A stretch of DNA of 64,000 bases from Nocardia spumae. Lineage in GTDB: Bacteria; Actinomycetota; Actinomycetes; Mycobacteriales; Mycobacteriaceae. How positions within the stretch are numbered: the first letter of the stretch is position 1; every line of letters starts with the position of its first letter. Below, piece by piece: positions 19,612-28,981 of this stretch. The position numbers and the translations under genes are program-made. Location of the stretch: assembly GCF_020733635.1 (NCBI RefSeq), contig NZ_JAJFZL010000001.1, positions 2,356,001 through 2,420,000 on the forward strand, given 5' to 3'. Under the pieces are notes generated by a model that saw nothing but the letters and a program-made list of their open reading frames with translations, was not told the origin of the DNA and did not search any database.

Positions 19612-20841
19612 TCAGGAGTGCACGGCGCTGCCGGCCACCCACTGGTCCCACGGCACGATCCAGTCGCCGTTGTTCCAGGACGGCAGCGGCGGACCGCTGG
19701 TGTTGCGGACCTCGACCACATCGCCGGGTACCGCGAAGTTGTAGAACCAGCGCGCGTTCTCGAGATTGAGGTTCAGACAGCCGTGCGAGGTGTCGGTATT
19801 ACCCTGAGCCCACACCGTGGAATCGAGTTGGTGCAGGTAGATACCGTCACCACTGATCTGGGTGGCCCAGCCGATCTCTTCCTTGTACCCCAGTCGCGAG
19901 TTCACCGGCAGGCCGTAGCTGGACGAATCCATGATCACCGGATTGCCCTTGCCCATCACCGTGTAGATACCCGCGGGGGTGTTGAAGTAGATGGTCTTAC
20001 CGCCGACCTGCTCGCTGCCGCCGCGGCCCATCGAGGTGGGCATGGTGCGGATCAGTTTGCCGTTCTCGAACACCTGCACTTCGTGGGTGTTGTCGTCGGC
20101 GATGGAGACGTGCGAATCACCGATGGTGAAGCTGGTCTTGGAATCCTCCTGGCCGAACAGGCCGGGACCCAGCTGCGCGCCGAAGATGTTCGCCGCGACC
20201 GTGACCTTGGTGCCGGGCTGCCAGTACTGCTGCGGGCGCCAGTGCGCGTTCTTGTCGTCGAGCCAGTACCAGGAGCCCTGGACCTGCGGAGTCGTGGTGA
20301 CCGACAAGCGCTTCTCGGCGGCGGCGCGATCACCGACGGCCTCGTCGAAATGGGCGACGATGACCGTGCCCACACCGTAGGTGCCGCCGTCGTTCAGCGG
20401 CTGCCCGGCCGTCGTGGTCAGGTACGCCTTGACCTGGTTGCTCGGGGTGAGCGTGGTGAACGTCGAGGTCATGGGCCCACTCGGACCGGTGAGCGTGACG
20501 CCCTCGGCGGTCATCGTGTAGGTGTGGCCGTAACCGAGCGGAACCTTCGGTTTCCACGCGGTCTTGTCCGGATTGAGAGTGCCCTCGACCGGCTTGCCGT
20601 CCTCATTGGTCAACGTCACATTCGAGATGACGCCGTCGGTGGCACTCACCTCGATGGTGCCGAGTGGATCGACGTCGGAACTACCCGCCGCCGGCACCAT
20701 GGCCAGAGCGGGTGCGACCTTGCCCGGGGTGCCGTGCATCGGGGTCGATGCCGGGTCCGGGGAGGACGAGCACGCAGCCATCAGCACCGTCATCAGGGCA
20801 ATACCCAGTGCGACACTGAATCGGCAGCGGCGAGTGGACAT
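19612..20841 (-). CDS. L,D-transpeptidase lipoprotein
   Basis: A 409-aa exported L,D-transpeptidase that makes 3-3 peptidoglycan cross-links and resists most beta-lactams. A signal peptide ends in a lipobox (TVLMAACSSS), so it should be lipid-anchored. Two Ig-like domains follow (about 50-250), then the YkuD catalytic domain with IYLHQLDSTVW and the active-site SHGCLNLNLENA. The layout equals mycobacterial LdtMt2-type enzymes. ATG 20841 is chosen because it gives the signal peptide. It faces kdpC and is divergent from the two-component genes, so envelope remodelling and osmotic response are physically linked here. Confidence 0.95.
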   Translation of the reverse strand: MSTRRCRFSVALGIALMTVLMAACSSSPDPASTPMHGTPGKVAPALAMVPAAGSSDVDPLGTIEVSATDGVISNVTLTNEDGKPVEGTLNPDKTAWKPKVPLGYGHTYTMTAEGVTLTGPSGPMTSTFTTLTPSNQVKAYLTTTAGQPLNDGGTYGVGTVIVAHFDEAVGDRAAAEKRLSVTTTPQVQGSWYWLDDKNAHWRPQQYWQPGTKVTVAANIFGAQLGPGLFGQEDSKTSFTIGDSHVSIADDNTHEVQVFENGKLIRTMPTSMGRGGSEQVGGKTIYFNTPAGIYTVMGKGNPVIMDSSSYGLPVNSRLGYKEEIGWATQISGDGIYLHQLDSTVWAQGNTDTSHGCLNLNLENARWFYNFAVPGDVVEVRNTSGPPLPSWNNGDWIVPWDQWVAGSAVHS

Positions 20842-21192
20842 GGTGTCTCCTGCGTTCGCCGTGCGCCTGGGCAAGCCCTCGCAGCGCACCAATCGCCTTA
20901 CTGTCTCGGTACGTAGTTTACGGGGCATTTCGGAGTGCTTGCACCTCGGTGGTGTTGCCCCATGTTTACGCATCGTCGTGCCGGGTACTCCAGTTACTGT
21001 TGTGTGCCTCGAGGTCGGCCAAGCAGCGCACAGCGCGCGCCGGGCACCAGGAGGTCCGCACCGGCACCGGTGAGGGATGTGGTTTATGAGTAGGCGATGC
21101 GAGACCCAGGCTGCGCGGCCCCTCGCTCGCCTGAAGAACGGACGGGTCGGCGACCCGCGATCCGATGAGGCGCAGCTGGACGAGGTGTTGTG
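20842..21192. other. Divergent intergenic region between L,D-transpeptidase and response regulator genes
   Basis: A 351-bp stretch that must hold promoters for both flanking genes. On the minus strand, close to the transpeptidase start, GTGCGCTG and CAGGCGCAC can form an imperfect hairpin (about 20868-20903). I looked for a c-di-AMP riboswitch, known before envelope genes in actinobacteria, and did not recognise one. No credible small gene was seen. Confidence 0.5.
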
Positions 21193-21903
21193 ATGAGTGC
21201 AAATCTGATGATCGTAGAGGACGACGACCGGGTCCGCAGTGCGCTGCGGCTGGCCATGGAGGACGAGGGCTACGACGTCGCCGAGGCCGAAGAGGCCGAG
21301 GATGCGCTCGAACATCTGCGCGACAACGGCGCACCCGATGTGATGATCGTCGATCTCATGCTGGGCGAGATGGACGGCTTCACCTGTATTCGTGAGATTC
21401 GTCGCGACCACGATGTGCCGATCATCGTCGTCAGCGCGCGCGACGACACCCACGACGTCGTGGCCGCGCTCGAGGCCGGCGCCGACGATTTCGTCACCAA
21501 GCCGTTCGAGATCAAGGAGATCACGGCCCGGATGCGGGCGCTGCGCCGTCGCGCCCAGCAAACCGTCGAGCCGCCGACTCCGCAGGAGGTCGTGCTCGAC
21601 GCCTCCACCGATGCCCCGCTGGTGCTGTCGGCAGACGGTGGCACCGTCCACCGCGGTGACGAGGAGTTGCATCTCACCCTGACCGAATTCCGGTTGCTGT
21701 GTGAGCTGGCCGAGACCCCGGGGCGGGTGCTGTCTCGCAGCGTCCTCCTCGAAAGGGTCTGGGACCGGGGGTTTTTCGGTGACGAGCGGATTGTGGACGT
21801 GCATGTCCGGCGCCTGCGGACCAAGATCGAACGCGATCCGTCGGAACCCGCGATCGTGGTAACCGTGCGTGGGCTCGGCTACCGCCTCGATGTGCAGCGC
21901 TAG
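21193..21903 (+). CDS. OmpR-family response regulator
   Basis: A 236-aa regulator: receiver domain with acidic pocket VEDDD, phospho-acceptor Asp54 in MIVDLMLGEMDG and conserved Lys in FVTKPFE, then a winged-helix domain ending VVTVRGLGYRLDVQR. It pairs with the kinase overlapping its 3' end. As both sit right before ectABCD, they are good candidates for controlling ectoine synthesis and perhaps the divergent transpeptidase gene. ATG 21193 is preferred to the adjoining GTG 21190. Confidence 0.92.
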   Translation: MSANLMIVEDDDRVRSALRLAMEDEGYDVAEAEEAEDALEHLRDNGAPDVMIVDLMLGEMDGFTCIREIRRDHDVPIIVVSARDDTHDVVAALEAGADDFVTKPFEIKEITARMRALRRRAQQTVEPPTPQEVVLDASTDAPLVLSADGGTVHRGDEELHLTLTEFRLLCELAETPGRVLSRSVLLERVWDRGFFGDERIVDVHVRRLRTKIERDPSEPAIVVTVRGLGYRLDVQR

Positions 21904-22927
21904 ATTTCCGCGCCTGCCTCGCCGCCAGGTTCTGCGCGGCCGGGTGATCGTCGCCTTCACGGTTACCGGCCTGGTATCGGCGTTGCTCGCGGTCGTGATC
22001 GCGGCGATCGGCGGCGACGTGTGGCACATCTGGCTGGTGGGTGGTCTCGCGGGCGCGGTGATCGGCGCACTCTTCGGACTGTGGTTGTCGCACCGGCTGT
22101 TGGAGCCGTTGCGCCAGGTCACCGGTACCGCGGCGAAGATCGCCTCGGGTGAGCTGGGCACCCGGTTGCCCGATACCGACGATCCGGATCTGGCGCCGAC
22201 GGTCGACGCGTTCAACACCATGGTCGATTCGCTGCAGAACCGCATCGATCGGGAGCGGCGTCTGGTCGGTGATGTGAGTCACGAATTGCGGACGCCGCTG
22301 ACGACGCTGACCACCAGTGTCGGCGTGATGTCGCGCTACGAGGACCAGCTGCCCGAACGGTCGCGCCGGGCACTGGAACTGGTACGCGCCGAACTCGATC
22401 ATCTGCGCAGGCTGCTCGACGATCTGCTGGCACTGGCCCGCGCCGAGGCGCGCATGCACGGTTCCGATGCCGAACCGTTGTCCATAAACGAATTGCTGAC
22501 CCACACCCTGGCCGAAATGCATTACTCGCAGGATCTGCTGACCGTCACCGAGGACGGAATCGTTACCGGACGAAAACTCGAGCTGGAGCGAGCAGTCGTA
22601 AATCTGCTCGAGAATGCGCAGCGGCACGGGGGAGGGGTGGTCGCGGTCGGTGTCGCCCGCGACGGAGACGAAATGGCGATCACGGTCGACGACGCCGGCC
22701 CCGGTGTCGCACCGCGGGACCGGCAGCGCATCTTCGAAAGATTTGTGACAGTCCGTCGCGGGAAACGTTCGGGCACCGGTATCGGATTGGCGCTGGTGGC
22801 CGAAACCGTTGCGGCGCACGGCGGACGGGTGAAATGTGACGACCGTCCCGGCGGTGGTGCCAGATTCACCGTGTGGTTGCCGATCGTGACGAAATTCACC
22901 GATCATACTTCTGTAACACAACCGTAA
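21890..22927 (+). CDS. Sensor histidine kinase with minimal extracytoplasmic loop
   Basis: A 345-aa kinase. Two membrane helices (about 18-40 and 47-66) are separated by only some six residues, so there is practically no external sensor domain. A HAMP domain (about 67-120) is followed by HisKA with His131 in DVSHELRTPLTTL, and an HATPase with VVNLLENAQRHG, DDAGPGVA and GTGIGLALV. Such intramembrane-type kinases often read membrane state. It overlaps the regulator gene by 14 bp and ends 49 bp before ectA. Confidence 0.9.
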   Translation: MCSARFPRLPRRQVLRGRVIVAFTVTGLVSALLAVVIAAIGGDVWHIWLVGGLAGAVIGALFGLWLSHRLLEPLRQVTGTAAKIASGELGTRLPDTDDPDLAPTVDAFNTMVDSLQNRIDRERRLVGDVSHELRTPLTTLTTSVGVMSRYEDQLPERSRRALELVRAELDHLRRLLDDLLALARAEARMHGSDAEPLSINELLTHTLAEMHYSQDLLTVTEDGIVTGRKLELERAVVNLLENAQRHGGGVVAVGVARDGDEMAITVDDAGPGVAPRDRQRIFERFVTVRRGKRSGTGIGLALVAETVAAHGGRVKCDDRPGGGARFTVWLPIVTKFTDHTSVTQP

Positions 22928-22976
22928 AGTATTCGGCCGATAGAACTCAACGTTCGCGGGCAATTCTGAAGAGGTG

Positions 22977-23528
22977 ATGCAGACCCGAACGCGGAGTATG
23001 CCTTCTACTTCTCCCGCCGACGACAGGACAGATGGCCGTCGGAACACCTCGACCCCTCCGGTGATTCGTGCGCCGCGGGTGGAAGACGGCGCCTCGATGT
23101 GGCGGATCGCTGTCGATTCGAAGGTGTTGGACGCCAATTCGAGCTACTCATATCTGCTGTGGTGTCGTGACTTCCGGACCACCTCCGTGGTGGCCGAAAT
23201 CGACTCGCGAACAGCCGGTTTCGTTACCGGTTACGTGCGGCCGCAGTCTCCGGACACGCTGTTCATCTGGCAGGTCGCCGTCGATCACGCCTTCCGTGGA
23301 CGTGGTGTCGGTGTCTCGATGTTGGACGGACTGGTGGAGCAGGCCGCCGAACAAGGTGTTTCGGTATTGGAAACGACTGTTTCGCCGGACAACGAAGCGT
23401 CGCTGGCCATGTTCGGCTCGCTGGCGCGACGCCGAGGGGCGGAAATAATCCGCCAGACGTTGTTCGAGCCAAAAGATTTTCCGGACGGGCACGAATCCGA
23501 AGACCTGTACCGGATCGCGCCGCTGTAG
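22977..23528 (+). CDS. ectA: L-2,4-diaminobutyrate acetyltransferase
   Basis: EctA acetylates L-2,4-diaminobutyrate, the second step to ectoine. The GNAT fold is clear, with the acetyl-CoA loop HAFRGRGVGVSML, and the substrate-side blocks SSYSYLLWCRDF and TTVSPDNEASLAMFGSLAR usual for EctA. ATG 22977 follows GAAGAGG. The first 30 residues are Ser/Thr/Asp-rich and not conserved, so ATG 22998 is an alternative start. The gap to the kinase gene is only 49 bp, so co-transcription with it is plausible. Confidence 0.95.
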   Translation: MQTRTRSMPSTSPADDRTDGRRNTSTPPVIRAPRVEDGASMWRIAVDSKVLDANSSYSYLLWCRDFRTTSVVAEIDSRTAGFVTGYVRPQSPDTLFIWQVAVDHAFRGRGVGVSMLDGLVEQAAEQGVSVLETTVSPDNEASLAMFGSLARRRGAEIIRQTLFEPKDFPDGHESEDLYRIAPL

Positions 23529-23558
23529 AGCGACGCAAAAAGATAGGAAGGATCATCG

Positions 23559-24821
23559 ATGACCACCGCTGAGATGACCGTTTTCGAATCTCTCGAATCG
23601 AATGTGCGCGGATATTGCCGCTCGTGGCCGACGCTGTTCGACACCGCTTCCGGCGCCTGGCTGCGCGACGGCAGCGGACGTGATTACCTCGATTTCTTCG
23701 CGGGCGCGGGTGCGCTCAACTACGGGCATAACAACCCCGTCCTCAAAGAAGCTCTGATCGATTACATCGCTCGTGACGGAATTACGCACGGACTCGATAT
23801 GTCGACCGTTGCGAAGCGTGAATTGCTGGAGACGATCAACAACGTTCTCCTGGACCCGCGCGGATTGGATTACAAGGTCCAGTTCCCCGGCCCTACCGGT
23901 GCGAATGCCGTCGAGTCGGCGCTGAAACTGGCCCGCAAGGTGACCGGTCGCACCAACATCCTGAATTTCACCAACGCGTTCCACGGAATGACTCTCGGTG
24001 CGCTGTCGGTGACCGGTAACGCGACCAAGCGCGCCGGTGCCGGCGTGCCGCTGAACCACGTCAATCCGATGCCTTACGACGGCTACCTCGACGGTGCCGA
24101 TGACCTGGCCTGGATGGAGCGCGTCCTCGACGACAATTCCTCCGGTGTGGACAAGCCGGCCGCGGTTATCGTGGAGACCGTGCAGGGCGAAGGCGGTGTG
24201 AACGTCGCGCGTGCGCAGTGGCTACGGCAACTGTCGGAGGTCTGCGCTGCCCGCGGGATCCTGCTGATCGTCGACGATGTGCAGATGGGTTGCGGTCGCA
24301 CCGGTCCGTTCTTCTCCTTCGAGATCGCCGGTATCACTCCCGATATCGTCACTCTCTCCAAGTCGATCGGTGGTTACGGCATGCCGCTGGCGCTGGTGCT
24401 GATGAAGCGGGAACTCGACGTGTGGGCCCCCGGTGAGCACAACGGCACCTTCCGCGGCAACAACCCGGCCTTCGTGACCGCGCGCGTGGCCCTCGAGCAC
24501 TACTGGACCGATGCGCGGCTCGAGGAGTCGACTCTGGCCAAGGGCGACAAGATTCGAAAGTCGTTCGAGAACCTGTCCGAGAACTTCGACGGCGTGTCCA
24601 CTCGCGGACGCGGCATGGTGCAGGGACTGGTATTCGAGGATTCCTCCGAGGCGGGCAAGGTTTCCAGCATCGCCTTCGAGGAGGGTCTGCTGGTGGAAAC
24701 CTCGGGAGCCGAGGATCAGGTGGTCAAGCTCCTGCCGCCGCTGACGATTACCGATGACGAACTCGACCATGGCCTGGGCATTCTGGGCCGGGCAGTCGAT
24801 ATGGCCCGAGGAGGCAACTGA
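23559..24821 (+). CDS. ectB: Diaminobutyrate-2-oxoglutarate transaminase
   Basis: EctB, 420 aa, a class III PLP aminotransferase forming L-2,4-diaminobutyrate from aspartate semialdehyde, the first ectoine step. The block [19 protein letters not shown], the cofactor aspartate in [15 protein letters not shown] and the Schiff-base lysine in [11 protein letters not shown] are all visible. AGGAAGG precedes ATG 23559, and the stop is immediately followed by the ectC ATG. Confidence 0.97.
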   Translation: MTTAEMTVFESLESNVRGYCRSWPTLFDTASGAWLRDGSGRDYLDFFAGAGALNYGHNNPVLKEALIDYIARDGITHGLDMSTVAKRELLETINNVLLDPRGLDYKVQFPGPTGANAVESALKLARKVTGRTNILNFTNAFHGMTLGALSVTGNATKRAGAGVPLNHVNPMPYDGYLDGADDLAWMERVLDDNSSGVDKPAAVIVETVQGEGGVNVARAQWLRQLSEVCAARGILLIVDDVQMGCGRTGPFFSFEIAGITPDIVTLSKSIGGYGMPLALVLMKRELDVWAPGEHNGTFRGNNPAFVTARVALEHYWTDARLEESTLAKGDKIRKSFENLSENFDGVSTRGRGMVQGLVFEDSSEAGKVSSIAFEEGLLVETSGAEDQVVKLLPPLTITDDELDHGLGILGRAVDMARGGN

Positions 24822-25214
24822 ATGATCGTGCGTACCACCGCCGAGATCACCGGCACCGACCGCGACGTCGCGGCGGAGGACTGGCGAAGCAAGCGGATCG
24901 TCCTCGGCGGCGACGGCGTGGGCTTCTCCTTCCACGAGACCACGATCCAGCCCGGAACAGTGCACGAATTCCACTACCAGAACCACGTCGAAGCGGTGTG
25001 GCTGGTCGAGGGCGAGGGCACGCTGACCGATCTGGACAACCAGGTCACCTACGACCTGGCCCCCGGAACGATGTACCTGCTCAACGGGCACGAACGCCAT
25101 CGTGTCGAAACCCGCACCCTGATGCGGATGCTGTGTGTCTTCAATCCTCCTGTCACCGGCAAGGAGGTTCACGACGAGAACGGTGTCTACCCGTTGGTCG
25201 AGGTAGGCGAGTAG
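24822..25214 (+). CDS. ectC: Ectoine synthase
   Basis: EctC, 130 aa, a cupin that closes N-gamma-acetyl-diaminobutyrate to ectoine with loss of water. The start MIVRTTAEITGTDRDV and the core EFHYQNHVEAVWLVEGEGTL and APGTMYLLNGHERH are canonical and supply the metal and substrate residues. It starts at the base after the ectB stop, so translation is tightly coupled. Confidence 0.97.
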   Translation: MIVRTTAEITGTDRDVAAEDWRSKRIVLGGDGVGFSFHETTIQPGTVHEFHYQNHVEAVWLVEGEGTLTDLDNQVTYDLAPGTMYLLNGHERHRVETRTLMRMLCVFNPPVTGKEVHDENGVYPLVEVGE

Positions 25215-25241
25215 TGAGGTAGTTAGGAGGACGACCCCGCG

Positions 25242-26123
25242 ATGACGTTGGCGGACAGTCGAATCGACCGCTATCGGACCAGAACGGCCGTAGCGGTACC
25301 GTCGGTGGAACGCCCTGATCCCACGGTGTGGGGGACGGTGTCGACACCGGTACTGGAGCATTTCGATGCCGATGGGTACGCGATCATCGACGAGTTGCTC
25401 AGCCCGATGGAGGTGGCCGATGTCGCCGCCGAAATCGACCGGCTGGCAGCCGATCCGGCCCTGCATTCGGATGAACGAGTGATCATCGAGAAGACGTCGA
25501 ACCAGGTTCGATCGATCTTCGAGGTGCACAAGATCAGTGCGATGGTAGCCGAGCTGGTCCGCGACGAGCGCATCGTCGGACTCGCCCGTCAGGTGCTCGG
25601 CTCCGACGTCTACATCCATCAGAGCCGGGTCAATTACATGCCCGGATTCCAGGGTGCCGGTTTCTACTGGCATTCGGATTTCGAGACGTGGCACGCGGAG
25701 GACGGCATGCCGTCACCGCGAGCGGTGAGTCTGTCGATCGCCCTGACCGAGAACTATCCGTTCAACGGCAGCCTGATGCTGTTGCCCGGGTCGCATCGGC
25801 GGTTCATGCCGTGCCAGGGGGAGACTCCGCACGATCACTACCGAGAATCGTTGCGGGAGCAATGGATCGGAGTGCCCGAGCAGGAGGATCTGACGCAGCT
25901 CGCCGACAAGTACGGCATCGCGCAGTTCGCCGGCGCGCGCGGTTCGGCACTGCTGTTCGATTCCAACATCATGCACGGGTCCTCGAACAACATCACCCCG
26001 TTCCCGCGCTCGAACATCTTCCTGGTGTTCAACAGCGTGGAGAACACCCTGGAACAGCCGTATGCGGGAACGCATCCACGGCCGACCTATATCGCCTCGC
26101 GCGATTTCACCCCGGTGCGCTGA
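25242..26123 (+). CDS. ectD: Ectoine 5-hydroxylase
   Basis: EctD, 293 aa, a non-haem Fe(II)/2-oxoglutarate dioxygenase making 5-hydroxyectoine. The family signature FYWHSDFETWHAEDGMP gives iron ligands His144 and Asp146, and NIMHGSSNN gives His245. AGGAGG precedes ATG 25242, 27 bp after ectC. Having ectD means the cell can make both protectants. A strong hairpin about 95 bp downstream marks the likely end of the operon. Confidence 0.97.
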   Translation: MTLADSRIDRYRTRTAVAVPSVERPDPTVWGTVSTPVLEHFDADGYAIIDELLSPMEVADVAAEIDRLAADPALHSDERVIIEKTSNQVRSIFEVHKISAMVAELVRDERIVGLARQVLGSDVYIHQSRVNYMPGFQGAGFYWHSDFETWHAEDGMPSPRAVSLSIALTENYPFNGSLMLLPGSHRRFMPCQGETPHDHYRESLREQWIGVPEQEDLTQLADKYGIAQFAGARGSALLFDSNIMHGSSNNITPFPRSNIFLVFNSVENTLEQPYAGTHPRPTYIASRDFTPVR

Positions 26124-26216
26124 CCAGCGTGCGGGGGTGACCCGGACACGTCGGGATCGCGATTCGCGGTTCGCCCCGACGGTGGCGTGGGTGTCCCGCG
26201 TTTCGCCGCCCGGCGC

Positions 26217-26255
26217 GTTTCCGGCCGGAATCCTCCTCGGATTCCGGCCGGAAAC
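26217..26255 (+). terminator. Perfect 17-bp hairpin after ectD
   Basis: GTTTCCGGCCGGAATCC pairs perfectly with its reverse complement at 26239-26255 around the 5-nt loop TCCTC. It stands about 95 bp after the ectD stop. There is no T tract, which is common for actinobacterial terminators. Being symmetrical, it could act on either strand. Confidence 0.75.
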
Positions 26256-26613
26256 ATGTTCGGGGGAGGTATGAAATGAGCTGTGGCGCAACCACGCCCG
26301 GCGATGATGGCCGTCGCGCAGAGCCGAAACCGTCGCCCGATGCGCGATCGAGCGGCCATGCGGGCAAGTGGGTGCCGAGGCCTGGTGCGGCGCAGTAGGT
26401 TTCGCGCTACCGAGCCAGGCTTCGGCCGTGTCGCGAGCATGTTCGTGCCTCGATTCGGCCCACAGGGCAAGCGTCCGTTCGAATCGCGTGACAACTCGAT
26501 TGTGTCCTGGATACGATCCCCGGCAGCATCGTCGGGACCCGCGGCAGACCGCGGGGCGGTGGGCACCTGTGCGGTGATCGCCTTTCCGGTGCCGAGGATC
26601 CAGGGAGACGCCG
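26256..26613. other. Intergenic region before the acyl-CoA ligase gene
   Basis: About 360 bp after the ectD hairpin. Open frames crossing it have unlikely amino-acid composition and no ribosome site. A GGGGGAGG at about 26261 precedes ATG 26271, which opens only a short Arg-rich frame. The promoter of the ligase gene should be here, but I cannot place it. Confidence 0.5.
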
Positions 26614-28125
26614 ATGACCATCCCTCACCCACCGACGCTGGCCGGCGTGCTGGTCGGGCATGCCCGCGAACGCGCGGGATGCCGCGCGATCAGCGCGCCC
26701 GCGGGGTCGCAGACCTATGCGGAGTTCGCCGGGGACGTGGCGCGAATCGCGGACCGGCTGCACGCTGCCGGTCTACGCCGGGGAGACCGGATGGCGGTGC
26801 TCGCGCACAACGACTTGGCCTACGTCCAGCTCGTCTACGCTGCCTCCTGGGCCGGTATCGCGCTGGTCGGTCTGAACTGGCGGCTGACGGCGACCGAGAT
26901 CCGGGCTGTGCTGGAGGACTGCGACCCGTCCCTGCTCTTCGCCGAACGGGAGTTGGCAGCGGGGTTGGATCCACGGTGTCCGGTAGTCCTGCTGGACGGG
27001 CCCGACTTCGAGCGCTGGTATGTCGCAGGGGATTCCGGCTACGCGCCGGATGTCGATCAAACCGACGAGTCCGTCGTGTTGCTGGCCTACACGACCGGCA
27101 CCACCGGCGAGCCCAAGGGCATTCAGCTGGTCGAGCGAAATCTGCGGGAGATGGCCCAGCAGGCGGCGGCAGCCTGGGCGTTGCATCCGGAGATGAAATA
27201 CATGACCTGCCTGCCGCTGTTTCGCATGAGCGGGATGAGCTCGATGATGTGCTGCGTGCATCTGGGTGGGGAGGTGGTGATCCCGTCGGGCACCTCGGTC
27301 GCCGAGATCGCCGGCGCCGTCGAGGACCGAGGTGTCACCCACACCAGCGTGGTGCCGACCCTGCTGGCCGGCATGGTTGCCGAGAACGCCGCCGAGACCT
27401 TCGACCTGTCCAGTCTCGAGGTGATCATCTACGGCTCCGCGCCCTCGCACAGCTCGCTGATCGACGAAGCGATGGAGATGCTGCCGCAGACCGGCTTCTC
27501 GCAGGGGTATGGCTTGACCGAAACCTGTGCCGGGGTGGTGGCCGCGCCGATCCTCCGCCGGGGGGAGGTCGACCGGCACCCGGGTAGCGTCGGCCGCATC
27601 CTGCCCAACTGCGAGGGCCGGATCGTCGATGTTTCCACCGGTCGCGACCTCGGCGCCGGTGAGGACGGCGAGATCTGGCTGCGGACGCCGCAACTGACCA
27701 TCGGATATTGGAACAAACCCGCGGAGACCGCGGCCGTGATTTCCGCCGACGGCTGGTTCCGCACCGGCGATATCGGAATGATCGACGACGATGGATTCCT
27801 CTACGTCCACGACCGGCTCAAGGACATGATCATCGTGGGCGGTGAGAACGTCTACTCGGTCGAGGTCGAGAACGTGATCGGTGCGCACCCCGCGGTGCTC
27901 GAGGCTGCCGTCGTCGGCGTACCCCACCCGCACTGGGGTGAGACGGTGAAAGCGGTTGTGGTGCTGCGCCGCGGTCAGGAGCTCGACGAGACCGAACTGC
28001 TCGGCTGGCTCGAACGCCGGCTTGCCCGTTACAAGCGCCCGAGGATCGTGGAGTTCGTCGGTGACCTTCCCAAGGCGGGCAGCGGCGAGATCCTGAAACG
28101 TGAACTCAGATACGGCAAGGTCTGA
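26614..28125 (+). CDS. AMP-dependent acyl-CoA synthetase/ligase
   Basis: A 503-aa ANL-superfamily enzyme activating a carboxylic acid as adenylate and then thioester. The P-loop YTTGTTGEPKGI, the A5 block SQGYGLTETC, the A7/A8 region WFRTGDIGMIDDDGFLYVHDRLKDMIIVGG (read in parts) and the C-terminal lysine in AGSGEILKREL are complete. It most resembles medium/long-chain fatty acid or aryl acid CoA ligases of mycolata (FadD type). The substrate is not readable from sequence. ATG 26614 follows GGGAGA. It is monocistronic by context. Confidence 0.9.
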   Translation: MTIPHPPTLAGVLVGHARERAGCRAISAPAGSQTYAEFAGDVARIADRLHAAGLRRGDRMAVLAHNDLAYVQLVYAASWAGIALVGLNWRLTATEIRAVLEDCDPSLLFAERELAAGLDPRCPVVLLDGPDFERWYVAGDSGYAPDVDQTDESVVLLAYTTGTTGEPKGIQLVERNLREMAQQAAAAWALHPEMKYMTCLPLFRMSGMSSMMCCVHLGGEVVIPSGTSVAEIAGAVEDRGVTHTSVVPTLLAGMVAENAAETFDLSSLEVIIYGSAPSHSSLIDEAMEMLPQTGFSQGYGLTETCAGVVAAPILRRGEVDRHPGSVGRILPNCEGRIVDVSTGRDLGAGEDGEIWLRTPQLTIGYWNKPAETAAVISADGWFRTGDIGMIDDDGFLYVHDRLKDMIIVGGENVYSVEVENVIGAHPAVLEAAVVGVPHPHWGETVKAVVVLRRGQELDETELLGWLERRLARYKRPRIVEFVGDLPKAGSGEILKRELRYGKV

Positions 28126-28496
28126 TTCACCCGCGGCGGCATCCGCGCATATCACCGTCGCCTCGGGCGCGCTCACCCGACCAAGGCGCGGTAATTCCTT
28201 GTGTGGCTGCACCATTGACGGTGAGAACGCGTGTCCGCGACAGCTCGGCGGGGAAATGACTTTGTGCGGCTACGATATCGGCCGCGAGACCCGCCTCGTC
28301 GCCGCGCGGCGGTGTGCCGACCGGTGTGCGGGGGACGATATCCGAAACGTCCGGTCCCAAAGCGGCGAGATCGGCGAAATGATCTGTATCGGAGTGTTTT
28401 TCGGGATGGATGGCGCACCCGCGTCCGCATCCCGACTTATCACTGGTGGCTATATTCGAACCGTCTTTGCATCAGCTTTCGCGCGAAAATGATCTC
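28126..28496. other. Intergenic region before the SRPBCC gene
   Basis: A 371-bp stretch with noticeably lower GC at its 3' end. A TATATT at 28451 could be a -10 element for the SRPBCC gene; no matching -35 is obvious. GGGATG near 28404 and CATCCC near 28432 form a weak inverted repeat. Frames crossing it do not look protein-like. Confidence 0.4.
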
Positions 28497-28967
28497 ATGA
28501 CTGAAGAACGGTTCGAGGTCCGACGGGAGATCGCGGCACAGCCGGCCGAGATCTTCGCCCTGCTGTGCTCACCCGAAGGGCATGTGTCGATCGACAGCAC
28601 GGGCATGCTGCAATCAGCAGAAGGCGAAACAATCACCGCCGTCGGAGATGAATTCGTCGTGCACATGGATCGCGAATCGCTCAATGACTTTCCCGACATG
28701 GGAAAGTACGACGTCACGGTGACCATCACCGCATTCGAAAAGGACGCCCATATCGCGTGGACGGTCGGCCGCGAGGGCCAGGTGCCGATCGACCACCGCT
28801 ACGGCTACCGCGTAGAACCCAGCGAGATCGGCGCCTCGGTGACGTCCTACTACGATTGGAGTCAGATCCCGGCGCAATACCGCGAAATGGGAATCTTCCC
28901 GATTCTTCCCGAATTCGTGCTGCGGGCCTCGCTCGGGCTCCTCGCCAGGACCGTGGAGAAGAAATAG
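28497..28967 (+). CDS. SRPBCC (START-like) family protein
   Basis: A 156-aa protein of the SRPBCC/polyketide cyclase-AHSA1 fold, a deep hydrophobic cavity that binds lipids or aromatic ligands. The pattern RREIAAQPAEIFALLCSPEGH at the start, a long beta sheet and a C-terminal helix (VLRASLGLLARTVEK) are usual for the group. The ligand is unknown. ATG 28497 is the first start in a sensible context. It is convergent with the methyltransferase gene across a bidirectional hairpin. Confidence 0.8.
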   Translation: MTEERFEVRREIAAQPAEIFALLCSPEGHVSIDSTGMLQSAEGETITAVGDEFVVHMDRESLNDFPDMGKYDVTVTITAFEKDAHIAWTVGREGQVPIDHRYGYRVEPSEIGASVTSYYDWSQIPAQYREMGIFPILPEFVLRASLGLLARTVEKK

Positions 28968-28981
28968 GCGATCCGCCGAGT

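Noticed and set aside
20842..21192. Possible c-di-AMP riboswitch before the L,D-transpeptidase gene
   Set aside because: Expected from actinobacterial precedent, but the conserved riboswitch core was not recognised on either strand; a covariance-model scan would decide.
26283..27587. 434-codon plus-strand frame overlapping the acyl-CoA ligase gene
   Set aside because: It is the wrong frame of the ligase gene extended through intergenic DNA; Arg/Gly-rich with no family features.
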